From: Rhizobium sp. 16-449-1b
GTDB lineage: Bacteria; Pseudomonadota; Alphaproteobacteria; Rhizobiales; Rhizobiaceae
Reading direction: 5' to 3'
DNA: 64,000 bases
Assembly (NCBI RefSeq): GCF_017741935.1
Contig: NZ_JAGHMH010000004.1
Coordinates: 62,001-126,000, forward strand
Below, piece after piece: positions 9,379-17,554 of the stretch. The stretch's first letter is position 1. Each line of letters begins with the position of its first letter. The position numbers were made by a program, and so were the translations under genes. Under the pieces are notes generated by a model. That model was given only the letters and a program-made list of their open reading frames with translations. It did no database searches and had not been told where the DNA came from.

Positions 9379-10146
9379 TCACATCGCCGTAAAACCGTTA
9401 TCGACGAACAGATGCGCGCCGTTCACGAAGCTAGATTCATCGCTCGCCAAATAAAGGGCTGCGCGCGCCACGTCCTCCGGCTCGCCGATCCGTCCCTGCT
9501 GGGCGGCGATTGCAGCGTCCGAGACATCGACACCGAGTTTCTGCAGGTCGGCCACTTCGCGCAGGCCATGCGGTGTGCGGATGAAGCCCGGGCAGACCGC
9601 GTTGCAGCGGATGTTGCGGTCGCGGAACTCGACGGCAATGGCGCGTGCGAACATGTGCACGGCGCCCTTGGTCGTGTCGTAGAGCACTTCCATCGGCGTC
9701 GCCGCCACAGCCGAGATCGACGAGGTACAGACGATCGACCCGCCGCCGGCCGCAATCATCTTTGGCAACACCGCCTTGGTCATCAGGAACATCGAGCGCA
9801 CGTTGACGGCATGCAGCCAGTCCCATTCCTCAAGCGTGGTTTCCAGGAACGGCTTGATGACGATCGTGCCGGCATGGTTGAAGAGCACGGTCACCGCGCC
9901 GTACCGCGCCTCGATGGCGGAGACCGCCGCGTTCACCGCCGTCTCGTCGGAAACATCGGCCGTCCAGAAATCAGCCTCGCCGCCGGCTGCGCGGATTTCA
10001 CGCACCGTCTCAGCCGCCGCCTCGCCATTGCGATCGATGATCGCGACCTTGGCGCCCTCGGCCGCAAACAGCTTCGACGCCGCCCCGCCCATGCCGGTCG
10101 CCCCGCCCGAGACAATCGCGATCTTGCCCTTCAATCTATCCGTCAT
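9379..10146 (-). CDS. SDR-family NAD(P)-dependent oxidoreductase
   Basis: A 255-residue classical SDR with the motif SGGATGMG at about residues 13-20, an acidic residue after the second strand (IIDRNG, suggesting NAD preference), NHAG in place of the usual NNAG, a catalytic Ser in IVCTSSISAV, and Y-x-x-x-K in VLYDTTKGAV. PGFIRTP follows as in the family. The start at 10146 gives MTDRLKGKIA with a purine-rich site upstream. The frame extends to 10413 but that part is not SDR-like. The substrate is unknown. Confidence 0.87.
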   Translation of the reverse strand: MTDRLKGKIAIVSGGATGMGGAASKLFAAEGAKVAIIDRNGEAAAETVREIRAAGGEADFWTADVSDETAVNAAVSAIEARYGAVTVLFNHAGTIVIKPFLETTLEEWDWLHAVNVRSMFLMTKAVLPKMIAAGGGSIVCTSSISAVAATPMEVLYDTTKGAVHMFARAIAVEFRDRNIRCNAVCPGFIRTPHGLREVADLQKLGVDVSDAAIAAQQGRIGEPEDVARAALYLASDESSFVNGAHLFVDNGFTAM

Positions 10147-10419
10147 GCCGTCTCTTCCCCTCTGGTGTTTCGGGGATGATAGACCGACGTTTGGCCGCTG
10201 GCCAAGGGGTTTGATGGGTAAGGGCAGCGCTGCACCAGCCTGCGATCGGGCACAAACCTTTGCGAGGTGACGCGATCCAAAAGTTACAATCTCGCTGTGG
10301 TCATTAACGGCGGTTTTACCGCACGCGCACGTCGCCGCTCGCTGGCGTTGGTATGGCCTTGTCTCATTTCGGGATTGATGCAACCAAGGGGCGCATTTAA
10401 ACCTGAAAGCCATTCATAC

Positions 10420-11211
10420 ATGCAGTATAAGAAAAATGGACAGCTCGGAAGGCTGGCGAAAAGCGCCGCTCTTCTGGCCGTGTTCGCCGCCCTGGCCTCC
10501 TGCGCCACCAATCCAAACTCAACCAAAATGGGCGCCGACGGCAAGGATGCCGCCAGGCAGGCGGATACCATGGTTGCGGACAAGGGCGCTGCTGCCGTCG
10601 TGCGCGTTTCGCTCAATGGCAGCTATTGCGTGCGCGGCACCGTCCGCCTCCAGAAGGTCGTCGATGGCAAGATCAGTTCGGGACCATTTACCGAAATCGG
10701 GCAGCCCAGCGGTATTTATGGTGCCGATGCGATGGTTAAGAAGCTTGCCAAGACGACCGCGCAAATGCTGACGCTCAACGTGCCGGCGCTGATCAAGGAG
10801 AATGGCGTGCGCGATATCCGCACCTCCTTCCGCCCCATCGAGCCGGGCCATTATGCCGTTACCATGATCACTTGCGAGAACGGCAACAGTACCGCATCCA
10901 TGGGGACTGGAAATGGCGGACTGTTCAGGGCTCAAGGAACAGAGCCGCACACGCTGCTTGGCGACAATACGATCACCATCGGCAAGGGCCAGATCGTCGA
11001 TGCCGGCGTCATTGATATCGTTCAGACCAGCAGCGGTGGGTTCTTTTCCAGCGCGCGGGCGCGCCTGGCTGGATCGGAGGCGCCGCAGACGTTCAAGGAT
11101 GCAATCCGCCTGAACGTTCCGGAAATCTATCCACGCATCACCTACACGAAATTCACGGCCGATTACGTTCTGTTGTTCTCGGCCCTAACACCGAAGCCTG
11201 AGGCAAAGTAA
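10420..11211 (+). CDS. Predicted lipoprotein of unknown function
   Basis: 263 residues with a basic n-region, a hydrophobic core (LAKSAALLAVFAALA) and the lipobox LASC, so cleavage before Cys at about residue 29 and lipid anchoring are predicted. The mature part is rich in beta-type sequence, with YCVRGTVRLQ and GHYAVTMITCENGN, and a Gly-rich stretch near residue 165. I recognise no domain. The secreted protein at 11216 follows after 4 bases, so the two are probably co-translated and may work together in the envelope. The start at 10420 keeps the signal peptide at the N-terminus. Confidence 0.7.
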   Translation: MQYKKNGQLGRLAKSAALLAVFAALASCATNPNSTKMGADGKDAARQADTMVADKGAAAVVRVSLNGSYCVRGTVRLQKVVDGKISSGPFTEIGQPSGIYGADAMVKKLAKTTAQMLTLNVPALIKENGVRDIRTSFRPIEPGHYAVTMITCENGNSTASMGTGNGGLFRAQGTEPHTLLGDNTITIGKGQIVDAGVIDIVQTSSGGFFSSARARLAGSEAPQTFKDAIRLNVPEIYPRITYTKFTADYVLLFSALTPKPEAK

Positions 11212-11215
11212 ACCT

Positions 11216-11707
11216 ATGAAGACGATCACCACAGACCGCATTTCCCGCCGCGCAGCACAGTTCAGCGTCGCAATGGCCCTGTCAGCTTGCCTGATGGTTC
11301 CACAGGTTGCGTTGGCCGCGCCAAAGAGCAGCAAGGGCAATGACATCGCCGTGGCCGCGTTCAAGGATGTCTGCCTTGCATCGGCGCCAACATTCGCCAC
11401 CGCGGCGGCCAAGGCGAAACGCTATGGCGTAAAAGACGCCGACCAGCAGTTCGGCGGCATGACCGACGACCACTCCATGTCCGTGCAGATCAAGCCCAAG
11501 AAGGAATGCGCGGTCACCAGCGAAAATCGTTCCGACCCGACGCTGCATGCGCAGTTCCTTCGCGTGATCGCGGCCTCCGGCGCGGAGGTGCCGAATGACG
11601 CCAAGGCAGGAAAGCCTTTCGTCACGACAATCAAGGGAAAGCGCTTTATCTTCCAGCACGACAGGCGAGGTGGTGAAGCCTACGTGATGCTTAGCCTCGA
11701 CAAATAA
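11216..11707 (+). CDS. Predicted secreted protein of unknown function
   Basis: 163 residues with a Sec-type signal peptide (basic R-R start, hydrophobic ACLMVPQVALA, cleavage after ALA near residue 34). The mature domain of about 130 residues begins with an amphipathic helix (IAVAAFKDVCLASAP) and contains two further Cys residues or fewer; the family is not recognised. It is in an operon with the lipoprotein four bases upstream. Periplasmic location is inferred from the signal peptide. Confidence 0.65.
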   Translation: MKTITTDRISRRAAQFSVAMALSACLMVPQVALAAPKSSKGNDIAVAAFKDVCLASAPTFATAAAKAKRYGVKDADQQFGGMTDDHSMSVQIKPKKECAVTSENRSDPTLHAQFLRVIAASGAEVPNDAKAGKPFVTTIKGKRFIFQHDRRGGEAYVMLSLDK

Positions 11708-11722
11708 GGCTGGTTCGCAACC

Positions 11723-11751
11723 GGACGGGGTGAGCCGATCAAGCCCCGTCC
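11723..11751. terminator. Hairpin between convergent genes, overlapping the xseB stop
   Basis: GGACGGGG (11723-11730) pairs with CCCCGTCC (11744-11751) around a 13-nt loop that contains the xseB stop codon. There is no T-run on either side, so it may be a weak or Rho-assisted terminator for the secreted-protein gene or a stabilising 3' hairpin. Confidence 0.4.
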
Positions 11752-11996
11752 AAAGGCTCCACGCCCTGCGGTTTTCCCGCGCGGTCGAGCCTGATCTTCT
11801 CGATGCGGTTTTCGGCGGCCGAAAGCAGCGTCTCGCAATGCTTCTTCAGCGCTTCGCCGCGCTCGTAGATCTCGATGGACTCGTCCAGCGCCACGTCACC
11901 GCGTTCCAGACGGGCGACGATGCTTTCGAGTTCGGCGACTGCCTTTTCGAAAGAGAGGCCGGAAACCTCCGGCTTGGCGTTGTCGGTCATGCTCAA
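11739..11996 (-). CDS. xseB: Exodeoxyribonuclease VII small subunit
   Basis: 85 residues, the normal length, with the XseB core: [20 protein letters not shown], then [20 protein letters not shown]. It partners the XseA large subunit (not in this window) in the nuclease that degrades single-stranded DNA to oligonucleotides. The start overlaps the end of the deacetylase-like gene by 4 bases (ATGA), so the two are translationally coupled. In other rhizobia xseB is often followed closely by dxs; here about 4.6 kb of other genes intervene. Confidence 0.93.
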   Translation of the reverse strand: MSMTDNAKPEVSGLSFEKAVAELESIVARLERGDVALDESIEIYERGEALKKHCETLLSAAENRIEKIRLDRAGKPQGVEPLDGA

Positions 11997-12928
11997 CCCT
12001 TCATCATTCTCAAAACATGCAAGCCTGCCGATTCGGCCAGGCCCTCGAGATCATAGCCGCCTTCCAGAAGGCTGACGACCCGGTTGCCGGCACTTTTGTC
12101 GGCCACTTCGAGCAGCCGCCCGGTCGCCCAGTCGAAGTCCTCGCCGACAAGGTTGATCTGCGCCAGCGGGTCGCGGTGATGCGCGTCGAAGCCGGCCGAG
12201 ATGATGATCAGGTCGGGGCGGAAGTCGTTCAGCGCCGGCAGCACGCGGGATTTGAACGCCTCGCGGAAATGCTCGCTGCCGACATTGGGGGAGAGCGGTG
12301 CGTTGACGATCGTGTCGTGTGCGCCGGTTTCGGTCTTGGCGCCGCTGCCGGGGTAGAGCGGCATCTGGTGCGTCGAGCAGAACAACACGGACGGATCGTC
12401 CCAGAAGATGTCCTGGGTGCCGTTGCCGTGGTGCACGTCCCAATCGACGATCGCCACGCGCTCGGCGCCATGCTTAAGCTGGGCGTGGCGGGCGGCGATG
12501 GCGGCGTTGTTGAAGAAGCAGAAGCCCATCGCTTTGGACTTTTCGGCATGGTGGCCGGGTGGCCGCGAGGCGACGAAGACATTGTCCGCCTTGCCGGTGA
12601 AGACATCGTCGACCGCCGCCATCGCGCCGCCGATCCCCGTCAGCGCAGCTTGCAGGCTCTTCGGGCTGGCATAGGTGTCGGCCTCGAGCTGGTTGATCTC
12701 GCCGTCTTCCTCCGGCACCTGACGCATCACGGCGAAGAGATGCTCTTCCGGATGCGCCAGAAGCACGGCGTCCTCGGAGGCCTGCGGTGCCTGCTGGCGG
12801 TCCAGCCGCTCGAAATGCGGATGCCCCAGCGCCACGTTCAGCGCCCGCAGCCGGTCGGATCGCTCGGGGTGACCCTCGGGCGTGATGTGTTCCAGAAAGA
12901 TCGGATGTTCGTAAAGGCGGGTGCTCAT
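11993..12928 (-). CDS. Histone deacetylase-like amidohydrolase (acetylpolyamine/AcuC family)
   Basis: 311 residues of the arginase/deacetylase fold. The zinc and catalytic motifs are intact: RPPGHHAE with the tandem His pair, then [11 protein letters not shown] carrying the Asp-x-His zinc ligands, and [12 protein letters not shown] with the third ligand. Bacterial members deacetylate polyamines or other N-acetyl substrates; the true substrate here is unknown. The ribosome binding site AGGAAAGG, just upstream of the start at 12928, lies inside the outer arm of the large palindrome 12931-13198. Confidence 0.9.
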   Translation of the reverse strand: MSTRLYEHPIFLEHITPEGHPERSDRLRALNVALGHPHFERLDRQQAPQASEDAVLLAHPEEHLFAVMRQVPEEDGEINQLEADTYASPKSLQAALTGIGGAMAAVDDVFTGKADNVFVASRPPGHHAEKSKAMGFCFFNNAAIAARHAQLKHGAERVAIVDWDVHHGNGTQDIFWDDPSVLFCSTHQMPLYPGSGAKTETGAHDTIVNAPLSPNVGSEHFREAFKSRVLPALNDFRPDLIIISAGFDAHHRDPLAQINLVGEDFDWATGRLLEVADKSAGNRVVSLLEGGYDLEGLAESAGLHVLRMMKG

Positions 12929-12930
12929 AA

Positions 12931-13198
12931 GAGCCTTTCCTGGTTAGATTGAAGCATTCTGTTGGCTCAAACGGAGTCGAATGGTCGTCCGGCCGGCGCG
13001 CGTCGTAGCCTAAGCATACGGCCAAGCCGGCCGGACGATCAGGCGGCCCGTTTCAGCCAACCCGAAGGGCCGGGCATCTTTCCGCCAGGATCAAAGGCGA
13101 TCGGCTCGACCGTACCCGGGGTATGCCCTTCGCCAATCGCCTTTGCCCTGACGAAAACCTGCTCCGGCAGAATGCTTCAAGCTAACCAGGAAAGGCTC
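12931..13198. repeat. Nested inverted-repeat element upstream of the deacetylase gene
   Basis: The outer arms 12931-12961 and 13168-13198 are 31-bp inverted copies with one mismatch. Inside are two further hairpins: 12982-12997 with 13026-13041 (16 bp, one mismatch that becomes G-U in plus-strand RNA) and 13092-13105 with 13132-13145 (14 bp, one mismatch). The layout is a long stem closing two stem-loops. It contains no convincing gene. The left arm covers the ribosome binding site of the deacetylase gene. It could be a MITE-like element or a folded 5' leader. Confidence 0.75.
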
Positions 13199-13337
13199 TA
13201 AATCACTCTATCTGCCTGCCTCGTCATGTTCCACAGCAGATGGGGTAGGGGCTCGCGATTTCAACAATCCTGCGCTGTCATACGCCTTTCGCGTTCATTT
13301 ACATAATATTAGCTGGACGTTATTCTCGGGGACTAAA

Positions 13338-13381
13338 GCAATTCCAGCAAAAGTGTAGCGCGGTTTTGCGTCCGGAATTGC
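13338..13381. repeat. Short palindromic repeat upstream of the thioesterase gene
   Basis: GCAATTCC (13338-13345) pairs with GGAATTGC (13374-13381), with a second inner pairing AGCAAAA/TTTTGCG. The sequence resembles a palindrome scattered through rhizobial and Brucella genomes (recognition from memory). The rest of 13199-13413 is AT-richer DNA likely to hold the promoter of the gene at 13414. Confidence 0.6.
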
Positions 13382-13413
13382 GCAATAGCAAAGGCTGAGA
13401 CTGGGGGAAATCG

Positions 13414-13815
13414 ATGAACGCTGCGATGCGCTCCAACATTGTGCAGATCCACGTGCCGTTTCGCGATGTGGACATGAACGGCCAGATGTTCCTCGGCTCC
13501 TACATCTCCTATGCCGAATCCGCGCTGGCGAAATTCTGGTCCGAGCGCCCGGAACTGGCAGACGAGCCGCTCTATGTGGCGAGCAAGATCACATGCATCC
13601 TGCATCGGCCTTTGCGCTATGACGAAATGGTGCTGTTTACAACCGCCGTCGACAAGATCGGCGTGCGCTCCGTCGGCTTCATCATCGCGGTGGATACAGG
13701 CGACGAGCGCGCCGCCGAGGTCGAGATCGTCTGGCAGGCGCAGACGCGCGAGGACAAGGCGCCGGTCCCGCTGCCTGAGGTGACGCGGGACTGGCTCTAC
13801 GGTTTCATGAACTAG
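13414..13815 (+). CDS. Hotdog-fold acyl-CoA thioesterase-like protein
   Basis: 133 residues of the 4HBT/YbgC-like hotdog family. It opens with VPFRDVDMNGQMFLGSYISYAESAL, where the family usually has D-x-x-x-H-x-N; here the expected His is Gly, followed by Q. The helix and the strand VASKITCILHRPLRYDE are normal. Acyl-thioester hydrolysis is therefore likely by fold but not certain by active site. GGGGGAA lies just before the start. The gene converges on bioY with an 8-bp gap. Confidence 0.75.
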   Translation: MNAAMRSNIVQIHVPFRDVDMNGQMFLGSYISYAESALAKFWSERPELADEPLYVASKITCILHRPLRYDEMVLFTTAVDKIGVRSVGFIIAVDTGDERAAEVEIVWQAQTREDKAPVPLPEVTRDWLYGFMN

Positions 13816-13823
13816 GTTCTGGC

Positions 13824-14387
13824 TTAGCCTTTAACGGGCAGCAGCGGATAGCCGGCCATGACCGCGCGGCCGACCAGCGCCGCCACGAAGGCCTTGATCA
13901 CGTCGCCGGGAATGAAGGCCATCGAGCCGGTAAACGCGGCCTTCAGGCCGATCTGCGCTGCAAAGGCGAGATAGACGATGCCGAAGGCGTAGAGCACGAC
14001 GATCCCGCCCATCATCGCCGCGAAGAAGAAGCCGGTCAGCTGCATGCCGGCCGCCTGGCCGTGCTTCACTAGCCGCTCGCTGATATAGCCCGTCGTGAAG
14101 GCGGCGAAGACCCAGCCGATCAGGAAGCCGGTGGTGGGCGCCGCGAACGCCGCCAGCCCGCCGCGTCCGCCGGAAAGAACCGGCAGGCCGATCGCAACGA
14201 GCACAAGCACGATCAGCACCGCCACCGTGCCGCGCCTGGCGCCGAGCACCACGCCGGCCATCATCACGCCGAGCGACTGCGCCGTGATCGGCACCGGAAT
14301 GAAGCCGAGCGTGATTGGCGGCAGAATGCCGAGCGCGACGATGATGGCGGCAAACAGGGCGGACAGAACGAGGTCTCGGGTGCTCAT
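13824..14387 (-). CDS. bioY: Biotin transporter substrate-capture protein BioY
   Basis: A 187-residue S-component of an energy-coupling-factor importer with six membrane helices. The BioY signatures are present: ITLGFIPVPITAQSLGVMMAG and GLPVLSGGRGGLAAFAAPTTGFLIGW. It binds biotin and works with BioM (ATPase) and BioN (transmembrane coupling protein) encoded just upstream. The start at 14387 is chosen for its GGAG site 6-7 bases upstream. It is 24 bp downstream of bioN. Confidence 0.95.
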   Translation of the reverse strand: MSTRDLVLSALFAAIIVALGILPPITLGFIPVPITAQSLGVMMAGVVLGARRGTVAVLIVLVLVAIGLPVLSGGRGGLAAFAAPTTGFLIGWVFAAFTTGYISERLVKHGQAAGMQLTGFFFAAMMGGIVVLYAFGIVYLAFAAQIGLKAAFTGSMAFIPGDVIKAFVAALVGRAVMAGYPLLPVKG

Positions 14388-14411
14388 GATGGCTCCGTGG
14401 TTCAATAGGTG

Positions 14412-15020
14412 CTAATTCACATGCCGCCGAATACCGCGCGCGTCAATCGCAGCCGCGATGTTATCAGCATCCTTCAGCGTCAGGATGATCAACGGCACCA
14501 GCACCGTTGATGGCCGTACCTTCAGCCCGCGCGCATGGTGCGCCTCGGCAATCGCGTGGTAGCGGCCGATGATTTCAGGGACGAAGCGCACCACCAGCCC
14601 GACGGCAAGCCCGACATCGTCGGCCCGCACCAGCCCGAGCCGCTCCAGCGGCCGGGCGGCAAGCGTTATCTCGTCCATGAAAGCGGCAATCGTGGTGGTC
14701 GCGGTCACGCTCGCGGCAAACAGCATCAGCGCCGTTAGCCGAAGCAGCGCCACGACTGCGCCATGCCAGGGATTGAAGGCGAGGCTGAAGACGGCGACGA
14801 TGAGAATGGTGAGAAGGATCGGCTTCAAACGCGCAAGGGCTGCACGAACCGGCATGCCGATGCCGAAATAGACGACGCCGGTGGCGACGACGGCCACGGC
14901 CAGCAGCGCGATGTTGGCGGTGGCGAATAGCGCGATGCCGAGCACGGCGAGCACGATGAGCTTCACCCGCGCCGAGATCAGGTGCAGCCGGCTATTGCCT
15001 TCGACATAGAGCGATTGCAT
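14412..15020 (-). CDS. bioN: Energy-coupling factor transmembrane protein BioN
   Basis: A 202-residue T-component (CbiQ/EcfT-like) with about five membrane helices and the cytoplasmic ATPase-coupling motifs, an A-R-G type triplet in AHHARGLKV and a second one in IDARGIRR near the C-terminus. It transmits ATP hydrolysis by BioM to BioY. The start and the bioM stop share one base (TGATG), so translation is coupled. Confidence 0.93.
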   Translation of the reverse strand: MQSLYVEGNSRLHLISARVKLIVLAVLGIALFATANIALLAVAVVATGVVYFGIGMPVRAALARLKPILLTILIVAVFSLAFNPWHGAVVALLRLTALMLFAASVTATTTIAAFMDEITLAARPLERLGLVRADDVGLAVGLVVRFVPEIIGRYHAIAEAHHARGLKVRPSTVLVPLIILTLKDADNIAAAIDARGIRRHVN

Positions 15021-15694
15021 CAGGCCGCGAGCTCCCGGTAACGGGCGACCGCCTCGGCGGCCGGCGCATCGGCTGCAAGTTGCCCCTGGTGAAACACCAG
15101 CACGCGCGGATAATCGGCGATCAGCTCCAGATCGTGGGTGATGACGATGGCGCTTTCGTGCAGGCTCTCGATCAGCCCCTGCACGAGGCCGCGGTTGCGC
15201 AGGTCGAGCTGGTTGGTCGGCTCGTCGAGAATGAGAATATCGGGGCCGGTGGCGAGCACGGAGCAGAGTGCCGCCATCTGCAGTTCGCCGCCGGAAAGCT
15301 CGTGCGCGCGCCGCTCGGCCAGATGCCCGGCGTTGAAACGGTCGAGCACCTCGGCCACCCTGGCCTCGATCGCGGCCTTCGCAAGCCCGCGGCTCTTCAG
15401 CCCAAAGGCGATATCGTCTCGCACGACAGGCAGGATGATCTGGTTCTGCGGTGATTGGAAAATGAAGCCGACATCGCCGAGCGCTGCCTTCTCGTCCGAT
15501 GTGTCGCGACCGTTGACGATGACGCGGCCTGACGTCGGCTTGGTCAGGCCGTTGATCAGCCTTGCGAAGGTCGTCTTGCCGGAGCCGTTCAGCCCGATGA
15601 TGGCGATGCGCTTTTCGGTGAGTTCAAGCGTCAGCGGCTGCAGCGCAGTCCGCGATCCATAGCTGACACCGGCGCTTTCGAAACGGATATTCAC
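15020..15694 (-). CDS. bioM: Biotin transport ATP-binding protein BioM
   Basis: A 224-residue ABC ATPase with Walker A LNGSGKTT near residue 37, a Q-loop in FIFQSPQNQ, the signature LSGGELQMAAL and Walker B ILILDEPTNQLDL. It starts with GTG at 15694 and is the first gene of bioMNY. About 25-35 bases upstream on the minus strand a TTATAGA-containing stretch matches only 7 of 10 positions of the alphaproteobacterial BioR site (TTATMKATAA), so control by BioR is possible but weakly supported. Confidence 0.93.
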   Translation of the reverse strand: MNIRFESAGVSYGSRTALQPLTLELTEKRIAIIGLNGSGKTTFARLINGLTKPTSGRVIVNGRDTSDEKAALGDVGFIFQSPQNQIILPVVRDDIAFGLKSRGLAKAAIEARVAEVLDRFNAGHLAERRAHELSGGELQMAALCSVLATGPDILILDEPTNQLDLRNRGLVQGLIESLHESAIVITHDLELIADYPRVLVFHQGQLAADAPAAEAVARYRELAA

Positions 15695-15842
15695 TGCGTC
15701 CCCCTGAGGTGAAGCGCCGTTCTATAAACGAATGCGGCCGGAGGGAAGATCAAAACGCGACGCGACCTGACCCCATTGCATCCTCGCCCGAACCCGCCAT
15801 ATTCGGGTGGCTAGGAACATTTTCCGGATTATCATCGCTGCC

Positions 15843-17033
15843 ATGACGAAGCTGATCTCCAATGCCGACGCCCGCCGCATCTTTCTGGCCAAGCAGGGCC
15901 TGAGCGCCCCGCCCAACCGCGTGCTCACCAAACCCGGCCTGCTGCAGTTGATCCACGATCTCGGCTTCGTGCAGATCGACAGCATCCAGTGGGTGGAGCG
16001 CGCCCATCACCAGATCCTTTTCTCGCGCAACCAGACTTATAAGCGCGAGCATCTGACGGCGCTTCTGGAAAAGGACGGCGCGCTGTTCGAGCACTGGACG
16101 CATGATGCCTCCATCCTGCCGAGCAGCTACTTCCGTTATTGGAAGCACAAGTTCCGGCGGGAGGAGGAGGTGTTGGTGGATCGCTGGCGCAAATGGCGCG
16201 GCGAGGGCTTCGAGGACGCCTTCGACGAGACCTATGAGCGGGTGAGCCGCGACGGCGCCATCATGGCGCGCGAGATCAAGGCGGATGGCCACGTCTCCGG
16301 TGGATGGTGGAACTGGCATCCCAACAAGACGGCGCTCGAATATTTCTGGCGCACCGGCAAGTTCGCCATCTCGGGCCGCTCGAATTTCCAGAAGGTCTAT
16401 GATCTGGTCGAGCGCGTCATCCCGGCCGAGTTCCATGAACCCGAGGTCAGCCGTGAGGAATTCGTGGACTGGGCCTGCCGCAGCGCGCTGACGAGGCTGG
16501 GCTTTGCCACCCATGGCGAGATCGCGGCCTTCTGGGCGCTGGTCTCGCCGGATGAGGCCAAGGGCTGGGTCGTCGCTCACCGAGATGAACTGACCGAGAT
16601 CCTGATCGAGCCGGCATTGGGCGGCAAGCCGCGTCCCTCATGGGCGTTTTCGGATTTCCTCGATACGCTCGACGATTATCCCGCCGCACCACCGCGCATC
16701 CGGGTGCTCAGCCCCTTCGATCCGATGATCCGCGATCGCAACCGCACCGAACGCCTTTTCGGCTTCTTCTATCGCATCGAGATCTTCGTGCCCGAGCCGA
16801 AGCGCGAATATGGCTATTACGTCTTCCCGCTCTTGGAGGGCGATCGCCTGATCGGCCGCATCGACATGAAGGCGGACCGCAAGAAGGGCTCGCTCGACGT
16901 CAAGCGCCTGTGGCTGGAACCGGGCGTAAAACCCTCCGCCGGCCGCCTTGAAAAGCTTGCCGCAGAGCTCGATCGCGTCGCCCGCTTCGCTGGCGTCGAG
17001 CGGGTCGAGATGCTGGAAGGATGGCGCGGCTAA
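15843..17033 (+). CDS. YcaQ/AlkX-like winged-helix DNA glycosylase (HTH_42 family)
   Basis: 396 residues of the HTH_42 superfamily, whose characterised members (AlkZ, E. coli YcaQ/AlkX) are DNA glycosylases that unhook interstrand crosslinks or remove alkylated bases. The YcaQ-type catalytic Q-x-D motif is visible as FVQID at residues 42-46, followed by SIQWVERAHHQILFSR. The C-terminal part has RVLSPFDPMIRDR and YGYYVFPLLEGDRLIGRID, both typical of the family. No biosynthetic toxin cluster is adjacent, so a housekeeping repair role is more likely than self-resistance. Confidence 0.85.
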   Translation: MTKLISNADARRIFLAKQGLSAPPNRVLTKPGLLQLIHDLGFVQIDSIQWVERAHHQILFSRNQTYKREHLTALLEKDGALFEHWTHDASILPSSYFRYWKHKFRREEEVLVDRWRKWRGEGFEDAFDETYERVSRDGAIMAREIKADGHVSGGWWNWHPNKTALEYFWRTGKFAISGRSNFQKVYDLVERVIPAEFHEPEVSREEFVDWACRSALTRLGFATHGEIAAFWALVSPDEAKGWVVAHRDELTEILIEPALGGKPRPSWAFSDFLDTLDDYPAAPPRIRVLSPFDPMIRDRNRTERLFGFFYRIEIFVPEPKREYGYYVFPLLEGDRLIGRIDMKADRKKGSLDVKRLWLEPGVKPSAGRLEKLAAELDRVARFAGVERVEMLEGWRG

Positions 17034-17150
17034 GCGATTGTCATCGTTGAGATAGTTCGTATTTTAGATGATTACCGCCTGTTAATCTTGACGGGGGTTT
17101 ACCATGCTTCTTCGCGAACTTCTTAAGGACCGCGCTCGTACGATTACAGC

Positions 17151-17504
17151 ATGAAAACACGAGCGATCAGATACGCCGCATGGACGGCATGGAACAGCCT
17201 CGCCCGCAGGGTCAGAGCACTGATGCGTAACCGTCGCGACGCCCGCGCCGCGGCGACAGGTTCGATCGTTTCGTTGAGCGAACAGCGTGCGCGGATGAAG
17301 CCCGTTACCGTCAAGTCCGCCCTGATCGACGCGGTCTATTTCAGCCAGGAAGACGGCAGATTGCGTGTCTGCCTGAACAATGGCGAGGAACGTATGTTCG
17401 AAGGCGTGGCCGAAGCCCATGTCATCGCCATGGTGACCTCTGAATCGCCGGGCAAATATTACATGCAGAACGTCAGGACACGCTTCAAGCGCATCGCCGC
17501 CTGA
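17151..17504 (+). CDS. KTSC-domain protein with basic N-terminus
   Basis: 117 residues. From about residue 49 it matches the KTSC pattern: a VxSALIDAVYFSQEDGRLRV-type strand pair, a G-x-x-x-x-F-E-G-V turn, and the closing ESPGKYYMQNVRTRFKR block. The first 48 residues are Arg/Ala-rich with about a dozen basic residues. KTSC domains are related to the C-terminal part of lysyl-tRNA synthetase-like proteins and have no established function; nucleic-acid contact would be a guess from charge. No operon partner is seen. Confidence 0.65.
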   Translation: MKTRAIRYAAWTAWNSLARRVRALMRNRRDARAAATGSIVSLSEQRARMKPVTVKSALIDAVYFSQEDGRLRVCLNNGEERMFEGVAEAHVIAMVTSESPGKYYMQNVRTRFKRIAA

Positions 17505-17516
17505 CGACGGTTCAAA

Positions 17517-17536
17517 CCGGCGGGCTTGCCCGCCGG
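17517..17536. terminator. GC hairpin between convergent KTSC and ribB genes
   Basis: CCGGCGGG (17517-17524) pairs perfectly with CCCGCCGG (17529-17536) around a CTTG loop. There is no T-run, so it is at best a weak intrinsic terminator, but its place between convergent genes fits a two-way 3' end structure. Confidence 0.5.
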
Positions 17537-17554
17537 CTGATCATCTCACCGGCC

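Noticed and set aside
12962..13201. 79-residue plus-strand ORF inside the palindrome
   Set aside because: Translates repeat arms, no ribosome binding site, Arg/Pro/Ser-rich shadow composition.
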